Origin: an uncultured bacterium
Lineage (GTDB): Bacteria > Gemmatimonadota > Gemmatimonadetes > Palauibacterales > KS3-K002
DNA: 6,913 bases
Direction of reading: 5' to 3'
Assembly: GCA_947581845.1 (NCBI GenBank)
Contig: CANPVY010000091.1
Location: 1-6,913, forward strand
The position numbers were made by a program, and so were the translations under genes. Positions 5,502 to 6,913 of the stretch are shown here, one piece after another (position 1 is the stretch's first letter; every line of letters begins with the position of its first letter). The notes under the pieces are model-generated. The model saw only the letters and a program-made list of their open reading frames with translations, made no database searches and was not told where the DNA came from.

Positions 5502-6889
5502 AGCCGCTCCGGCAGGTCCGCCACCACGTAGGCCATCACGGCCATCGCGGCCACGCACTCCGCGATGTCACGGGGATCCAGCTTGTCGATCGTGTCCGCA
5601 TCGGAATGGTGGTACCAGAAGTACTTCTCCCCCTCCACGTGCAGCCCCATGCCCGGCACGCCCTCGCGCATGATGGGTCCGATGTCGGCACCGCCGCCGC
5701 CCTGCGTGACCGCGGCAGCGCCGATCCGCTCGAGCAGTCTGCCGATCTCGGCGACAATCTCGTAGGCAGGATCAGATCCCGTGAACCCGAACCCCAGCGG
5801 CTTGAACACCCCGGCATCCGACTCGATGGCGAGGATGTGATCGTTGAGCTCGTCCTGATGCGCCTCCCGGTAGGCGCGCGCACCGCGCAGACCGTTCTCC
5901 TCGTTGGTCCAGAGTACCGTGCGCACGGTCCGCCGCGGACGCAGGCCCAGGGCGTGCATCAATCGCACCGCCTCCCACGCGGCTACGCAACCGCCGCCAT
6001 CATCCATCGCTCCCTGGCCGACGTCCCAGCAGTCGATGTGGCCGCCCAATACGACGACTTCGTGCGGATGCTCCCAGCCTACGATCTCGCCGATGACGTT
6101 GCGTGACATCACGTCGGGCAGCGTTTGCGCCCCCATCTCGAGCACGACCTCGATCCGCTCGCCGCGCTCCTGCATCCGCTCGAGCATCAGCGCATCCTCG
6201 ATCGTAATCGCGGCGTGCGGGATCTGCGGCGCCTCCGGATCGTAGATCATCTGCCCCGTATGCAGCGTCTGCAGCGAGAACGGCGTCACGGAGCGGAGCA
6301 AGCTTGCCAGCGCGCCGGCACGCGCCGCGGCCGAGGCGCCGTGGACTCGGTAGGTCACCGTTCGACCGTAGCCGGTGAACGGTACGTTGAACAGTACGAT
6401 CTTGCCCTGCGCCTCCTCCTTGCGTCTCTCCAGCTCGTCGAAGCTGCTCACGACCAGCACCTCGGCGCGGATCCCCTCCGGCGGCGTGCCCACGCTACCG
6501 CCCAGGCCGAGCACCGGCAGATCGAGCCGGCGCGGCGCAACCAGCGTGAGCGACTCCTCCCCGCGCACCCAGTGCGGCACCTGGACCGGCTCGCCACGGA
6601 CGTTCTCGAGCCCGTCCTTCTCCATCTCCGCCAGAATCCAGTCGACCGCTCGCTCCAGGTTCTCGGACCCGCTGAAGCGGTGGCCGAAACGGTCCACTAG
6701 CTCGGCGAGCCGGTTGAACGCGAAGCTGTCGGCCAACGCCGCGTCGATCAGCCGGTCGGCGGCCTTCCGATAAGCCGAGGCGAGCGAGCGGGTAGGCTCC
6801 GGCGTGGTCTGTTGACCCAGGACGGGCCTGGCCGCGCAGGTCGCTGCGGCGAGCAACAAGAACAGAAGCGCGCTTGGGACATGTCGCAT
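5492..6889 (-). CDS. Secreted M28-family zinc peptidase (carboxypeptidase Q-like)
   Basis: This 465-residue enzyme should cleave short peptides outside the cytoplasm with two zinc ions. It begins with a Sec signal peptide (about 1-26; hydrophobic 7-20, likely cut near VLG/QQ). A PA-like insert at about 138-240 is followed by the catalytic domain. The M28 ligand set is complete: H284 (GGHID), D296 (bridging Asp in GAMDDGGG), E330-E331 (TNEEN; general base and ligand), D358 (ESDAG), and H427 or H428 (YHHSDADT). The layout and the HH-S-x-x-DT block resemble carboxypeptidase Q (plasma glutamate carboxypeptidase) rather than aminopeptidase S; length fits that group. Cys18 is preceded by Thr, a poor lipobox, so I do not call a lipoprotein. 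GGAGGGA at 6901-6907 (minus strand) supports the start at 6889. It converges with the plus-strand genes, 13 bases apart, and is a separate transcription unit. Confidence 0.93.
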   Translation of the reverse strand: MRHVPSALLFLLLAAATCAARPVLGQQTTPEPTRSLASAYRKAADRLIDAALADSFAFNRLAELVDRFGHRFSGSENLERAVDWILAEMEKDGLENVRGEPVQVPHWVRGEESLTLVAPRRLDLPVLGLGGSVGTPPEGIRAEVLVVSSFDELERRKEEAQGKIVLFNVPFTGYGRTVTYRVHGASAAARAGALASLLRSVTPFSLQTLHTGQMIYDPEAPQIPHAAITIEDALMLERMQERGERIEVVLEMGAQTLPDVMSRNVIGEIVGWEHPHEVVVLGGHIDCWDVGQGAMDDGGGCVAAWEAVRLMHALGLRPRRTVRTVLWTNEENGLRGARAYREAHQDELNDHILAIESDAGVFKPLGFGFTGSDPAYEIVAEIGRLLERIGAAAVTQGGGGADIGPIMREGVPGMGLHVEGEKYFWYHHSDADTIDKLDPRDIAECVAAMAVMAYVVADLPERLPR

Positions 6890-6900
6890 GGCGATTACGG

Positions 6901-6907
6901 TCCCTCC
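6901..6907 (-). promoter_or_regulatory. Ribosome binding site of the M28 peptidase gene
   Basis: On the minus strand GGAGGGA lies 11 bases before the ATG at 6889. The spacing is a little long but the sequence is a good match. The promoter must be outside the window. Confidence 0.55.
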
Positions 6908-6913
6908 ACTCTG

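Noticed and set aside
6125..6700. Open frame of 191 codons on the plus strand inside the M28 peptidase gene, with another at 5606-6106
   Set aside because: Both lie opposite a complete, motif-bearing peptidase gene and have the Arg/His/Leu-rich composition of antisense shadows.
6842..6844. Possible lipoprotein signal (Cys18) in the M28 peptidase
   Set aside because: The residue before Cys is Thr, which does not fit the lipobox, and the hydrophobic core with a later small-residue cleavage site fits an ordinary Sec signal peptide.

Overview
This is a compact, GC-rich stretch of bacterial chromosome in which almost every base is coding. Seven genes lie on the plus strand and one on the minus strand, and no intergenic gap exceeds about 60 bases. 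I see no tRNA, rRNA, CRISPR array, transposase, integrase or long repeat. The high GC, third-position GC bias, Sec-type signal peptides and gene families suggest a free-living, Gram-negative, respiring bacterium, perhaps a high-GC Pseudomonadota or a Gemmatimonadota/Acidobacteriota-like lineage. This placement is an inference; no marker gene is present.

Layout: (1) 1-303 is the C-terminal end of an aldehyde dehydrogenase whose start lies outside the window. (2) 300-1643 is a GlcF/LldE-like iron-sulfur oxidoreductase, translationally coupled to the dehydrogenase by an ATGA overlap. (3) 1685-2506 is a six-helix voltage-gated potassium channel with a C-terminal zinc ribbon. (4) 2555-3040 is a small DinB-fold metalloprotein. 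(5) 3101-3757 is a three-module iron-sulfur protein: a divergent mono-cluster ferredoxin followed by two CDGSH modules. (6) 3770-4558 is a membrane protein of the DUF1295/steroid 5-alpha-reductase-like superfamily. (7) 4573-5478 is a secreted protein of unknown function with a possible Ca-binding loop and an SH3b-like tail. (8) 6889-5492, on the minus strand, is a secreted M28-family zinc peptidase converging on gene 7 with only 13 bases between the stops.

The first pair looks like an oxidation module: aldehyde to acid, then a 2-hydroxyacid to 2-oxoacid through an iron-sulfur subunit that passes electrons to the respiratory chain. The partner flavoprotein (GlcD/GlcE-like) is not in the window and may lie upstream. 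The genes at 1685-5478 run in the same direction with gaps of 12 to 60 bases and could share a transcript. The tightest group is the iron-sulfur protein, the DUF1295 protein and the secreted protein (gaps 12 and 14 bases, with ribosome binding sites overlapping the preceding stop codons). Their joint function is not known to me.

Most of the window is recognisable families in an ordinary arrangement. The points most worth a second look are the ferredoxin-CDGSH-CDGSH fusion and its membrane-protein neighbour, the zinc-ribbon tail on the potassium channel, and the unclassified secreted protein.
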